NCBI GenBank assembly: GCA_900660155.1 | Contig: CABFPE010000728.1 | Coordinates: forward strand, 155,774-219,773 | DNA length: 64,000 nucleotides | Origin: Hofstenia miamia | Lineage: Eukaryota > Xenacoelomorpha > Acoela > Hofsteniidae | Direction of reading: 5' to 3' | Shown here: piece after piece, positions 63,049-64,000 of the stretch | How positions within the stretch are numbered: the stretch's first letter is position 1 | Layout of the letters: each line of letters begins with the position of its first letter | Program-made: the position numbers and the translations under genes | The notes under the pieces: generated by a model | Databases searched by the model: none | Told to the model about the DNA's origin: nothing | The model's input: only the letters and a program-made list of their open reading frames with translations

Positions 63049-63239
63049 ATGCCTCAGACTGCAGCAGAACGACAAAGAAAACATAGAAAATTATTAAGAC
63101 TAAAGGACCAATATGACGTATATAGAAAAGAGGAGAGCAAAAAACGATTGGAAAGAGAACGAGAAAGAAGAAAGGCAATGACCCCTCAAGAAAAAGAAGC
63201 AAAGAGGAAGCAAGAACGAGAAAGAAAGGCTGCCTACAG
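63049..63239 (+). CDS. Probable first coding exon, basic coiled-coil protein
   Basis: It starts at the ATG at 63049 (MPQTAAERQRKHRKLL) and runs 63 codons plus two bases to a CAG|GTAATT donor. The peptide is highly charged, almost entirely Lys, Arg, Glu and Gln, and predicts a long helix with DNA-binding or nucleolar-type composition. Similar N-terminal exons occur in uncharacterised invertebrate genes, from memory. No later exon was found before the window ends, so the product is unknown. Codon content contrasts with the AT-rich flanks. Confidence 0.5.
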
Positions 63240-63967
63240 GTAATTCTTATCAAAATTTATCCTGCACATGTACACTATAAAAAGAGGTAAATAGTAAAAA
63301 TTCAAGTTAATTCGAGTAATGTATCATTTAGATCAGAGATGTAAATGTGTCGCATTAACTCGGGTGACCCATGAGCATTCACTAATCCATTCTATTCTAA
63401 CCCATGATGACCCATCAAACGACGGATTTTTTAAATACAATAAATGTTGAAATATACTATAATGCATTGTGACGACATTTTTTTCTTACTTTTCTAATTA
63501 CTACAGTAATAAAAGCAATCTGTTAAGCTAAATTTTTTATCATCACCATAGTGCAACTAGCCAGTCAGAAAGCAGTATAACATTCAGGCCAGTAGCGTTG
63601 TTGCCTCTAAAGATGAGACCGATTGAGGCCACGAGAAATTCCATTTTAAGACCTATTTGCGGACCTAGTTATTAAAATCTCCTTCCGCCTAGTTAATTCC
63701 AGGACAGACCTGTTTTTTTATGACTTACTTTACTCCCACCGGGATTGATGAAAACAAATTCTCTTTAGAAGAATTATTTTCAGAGCATTTCCAACTGCAT
63801 TTCATTACTCACTGCTACAGTGGCGATATGCGGACCCAAATGGTGAACACTGAGACGGAATTATAAGCGTGTAAATTTTTTTGAGAATTAGGCTTAAGAA
63901 ATTCATTATGAAAATCTGACAGTGGGACCAGTCCGGCACTTAGCAGTTTCAAGGAAATGAAATATTG

Positions 63968-64000
<33 letters not shown>
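63240..64000 (+). other. Intron or intergenic, ending in (AT)n
   Basis: No exon recognised. The window ends in an AT dinucleotide tract from about 63972. Confidence 0.45.

Noticed and set aside
1-64000. tRNA, rRNA or CRISPR arrays
   Set aside because: No T-arm plus acceptor pattern, rRNA core or regularly spaced identical repeats with unique spacers was seen on either strand.

Overview
The window is AT-rich animal DNA, most likely from an invertebrate. It has spliced exons with GT/AG boundaries and multi-kilobase introns, five or more superfamilies of transposable elements, AT microsatellites and assembly gaps. No operons, rRNA, tRNA or CRISPR arrays were seen. The species cannot be named from this sequence. 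Differences between transposon copies are dominated by CpG to TpG/CpA changes, which suggests germline CpG methylation of repeats.

386-19966: two related Ty3/gypsy-type LTR retrotransposons lie head to tail on the minus strand. Copy 1 spans about 386-11056 and copy 2 about 11057-19966, and they share one truncated LTR in the middle. Read right to left, each runs LTR, tRNA-Arg-type primer site, gag (coiled coil and CCHC knuckle), a -1 frameshift site (TTTAAAT) at the last gag codons, pol (protease, reverse transcriptase, RNase H, integrase), then a third ORF of about 1,136 codons in the env position. That third ORF has no membrane segment and resembles nothing I recognise. Both copies are broken by stops, frameshifts and deletions. 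A 1.2-kb deletion removed the promoter half of the middle LTR together with the polypurine tract and 3' end of copy 2.

21435-25676: two 5'-truncated copies of one LINE family lie in opposite orientations. The minus copy is interrupted by an N gap whose two sides carry the same 30 bases.

23300-45333: a plus-strand host gene is represented by its last four exons (23300-23562, 29773-30037, 42943-43250, 45151-45333). All intron phases agree. The introns carry the minus LINE, a decayed Tc1/mariner-type transposon (31592-32880), a tyrosine-recombinase (Crypton-like) element with arrays of subterminal repeats (about 36707-40228), a small hAT element inserted inside that recombinase gene with a perfect 8-bp target duplication, and a 424-bp MITE (43978-44401).

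45334-64000: this stretch is gene-poor. It holds a LINE fragment rearranged by an apparent misjoin (48143-48870), an intact 212-residue type II membrane protein gene (50860-51498, minus), a foldback-like element with a degenerate minisatellite (56262-57275), a short RT remnant (61379-61585) and a probable first coding exon of another gene (63049-63239). Several breaks look like assembly artefacts rather than biology: a 15-base match to the Tn5/Nextera mosaic end at 16431-16445, the false gap at 24860-24999, and the 107-bp duplication ending in a single N at 48250.
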